DNA from: Mesocentrotus franciscanus
Lineage: Eukaryota; Echinodermata; Echinoidea; Camarodonta; Strongylocentrotidae
Length of the DNA: 64,000 nt
Assembly: GCA_037976565.1 (NCBI GenBank)
Contig: CP137685.1
Coordinates: forward strand, 23,701,195 to 23,765,194
Direction of reading: 5' to 3'
Shown here: positions 62,938 through 64,000 of the stretch, one piece after another
Layout: the number at the start of each line of letters is the position of its first letter
How positions within the stretch are numbered: the first letter of the stretch is position 1
Notes under the pieces: model-generated
Told to the model about the DNA's origin: nothing
Databases searched by the model: none
The model's input: the letters and a program-made list of their open reading frames with translations, nothing else
Translations under genes and position numbers: made by a program

Positions 62938-63116
62938 GTTGGGTAGCTAGTAAGGGAAGGGGTTATAATTTGTTTCATCTTACAACTGTTTTCATTCAAA
63001 ACAAAAAAATCGATCGTAATTTGTGAATTGTACATGCATTAAGTTAATCGAATTACGTTATTGTGATGAAAAAGATTTATATTTTGAAGAATCATTTGTA
63101 TTGTTCTAATATTTAA

Positions 63117-63840
63117 CAAGTCAACGCAAAGCGTAGCATGCCCTCGCCGGGTACAAATGGCCTATATTTAGCATTGTTTGCAGATTTAATGAGCTGTGAC
63201 CTTTGACCTTTGACGTACATACTCAACAACATTACTTACGTTATTGAATGAAAACCACATTTTCGCATATATAATTGGGTATTTTCGCATATTTAATGAG
63301 CTATGACCTTTGACCATTGACCTACATACTCCGAAATCGAACTTAGGCTTTATTTTGATTCTGTGTACCTTCATATCAAATTTCATTAAAATCCGTCAAA
63401 CATTACTAAAGTTATCGAAACGGAAACATGCACATTTTCGGATATATAATTAGCTATTTTTGCATATTTAATGAGCTATGACCAATGACCTACATACTCC
63501 GAAATCGAACTTAGGCTGTATTTTGATACCATGTACCTTAATATCAAATCTTATTAAAATCCGTCAAACATTACTAAAGTTATCGAACGGAAACCAATTT
63601 TGTTAATAAAAGTAGCTTTTTTCCGCATATTGAATGAGCTATGACCTTTGAACTTGACCTACATACTCCTAAATCGAACTTAGGCTGTGTTTTGATACCA
63701 TGTTCCTTCATATCAAATTTTATTTCAATCCGTAAAACATTACTAAAGTTATCGAACGGAAACCAGATTTGTTACGGAAGGACGGAAGGACGGACGGCAG
63801 CGTTACTATATCCCCTCCGACTTCGTCTGCGAGGGGATAA
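63117..63840. mobile_element. Tandem-repeat-cored element with ACGG-type repeats and a 3' hairpin
   Basis: The 724-bp insertion is defined by comparison with the unoccupied site at about 58215. It starts CAAGTCAACGCAAAGCGTAG and CCCTCGC. It then has tandem units of about 162-175 bp (ATGAGCTATGACCTTTGACC ... TACTAAAGTTATCGAACGG), with starts near 63188, 63296, 63471 and 63633 and a truncated first unit. Next come GGACGGAAGGACGGACGG and a hairpin CCCCTCCGACTTCGTCTGCG with its GAGGGG partner. This layout recalls Helitron-like elements with tandem cores described in marine invertebrates; the assignment is tentative. Confidence 0.6.
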
Positions 63841-64000
63841 TAAGAATGAAAATATAAATTACGGAAAAGCAAAAAGGAGAATGTGTGGGTGGGTGCGTGT
63901 GTAGTGTATATGGGAAATGTGTTATGTGTGCCTTTCTAAACACACCAAGCAAACAATTAGCGAATCCAGACGTCCTTTTTACATTCTTTTCAGAATTCTT

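Larger units (their letters stand above)
61579..64000. repeat. Segmental duplication, short copy (runs off the window)
   Basis: Collinear with 52159-58400 but lacking most of its middle. It has its own insertions: a LINE tail (61966-62785), a hAT fragment (62786-62937) and a tandem-cored element (63117-63840). Confidence 0.8.

Overview
The window is animal nuclear DNA: AT-rich, with intron-split genes using GT-AG splice sites, long microsatellites and many short inverted-repeat transposons. A Death-NACHT-LRR receptor gene of the kind expanded in sea urchins, together with SINE and MITE types familiar from echinoderms, makes an echinoderm, most likely a sea urchin, the best guess. This is an inference, and other invertebrate deuterostomes are not excluded.

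Three protein-coding genes can be reconstructed with every splice phase in agreement. (1) 23911-28956, minus strand: six coding exons for a 353-residue membrane fatty acid hydroxylase / sterol desaturase-family protein (FAXDC2-like) with all three histidine boxes. (2) 34793-38840, plus strand: five coding exons for a 379-residue COX18-type mitochondrial inner-membrane insertase. (3) 44184-49754, minus strand: three coding exons for a 1077-residue Death-NACHT-LRR innate immune receptor. The three genes have unrelated functions and do not form a pathway.

The rest is repeat-rich intergenic and intronic DNA. 1-23.9 kb holds no gene I can support. It carries TTAA-flanked and TA-flanked MITEs, a 502-bp mariner-like element, a long foldback element, a three-level transposon nest (9.94-10.65 kb), and long GAA and GA tracts. 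24-29 kb is the hydroxylase gene, whose introns hold a tRNA-type SINE, a 1.45-kb hAT-like element filled with a degenerate minisatellite, and a hAT MITE nested inside another MITE. 29-34.7 kb holds further nested hAT-like elements, a SINE remnant and purine tracts. 34.8-40.4 kb is COX18 with a transposon-bearing 3' region. 40.7-43.4 kb is satellite and MITE DNA. 44.2-49.9 kb is the NLR gene, whose second intron is largely two inverted-repeat elements.

50-64 kb is a transposon graveyard. It contains a decayed LINE endonuclease, a 3.2-kb composite hAT-like element with a perfect 8-bp target duplication (52883-56103), a decayed LINE reverse-transcriptase tail, and a tandem-repeat-cored element ending in ACGG-type repeats and a hairpin. 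The stretch 61.58-64.0 kb is a collinear, differently interrupted second copy of 52.16-58.4 kb, so this end of the window contains a segmental duplication.

The most unusual observations are the nested transposons that can be resolved by comparing occupied and unoccupied copies within the same 64 kb, and the two hAT-like elements whose interiors are tandem arrays.
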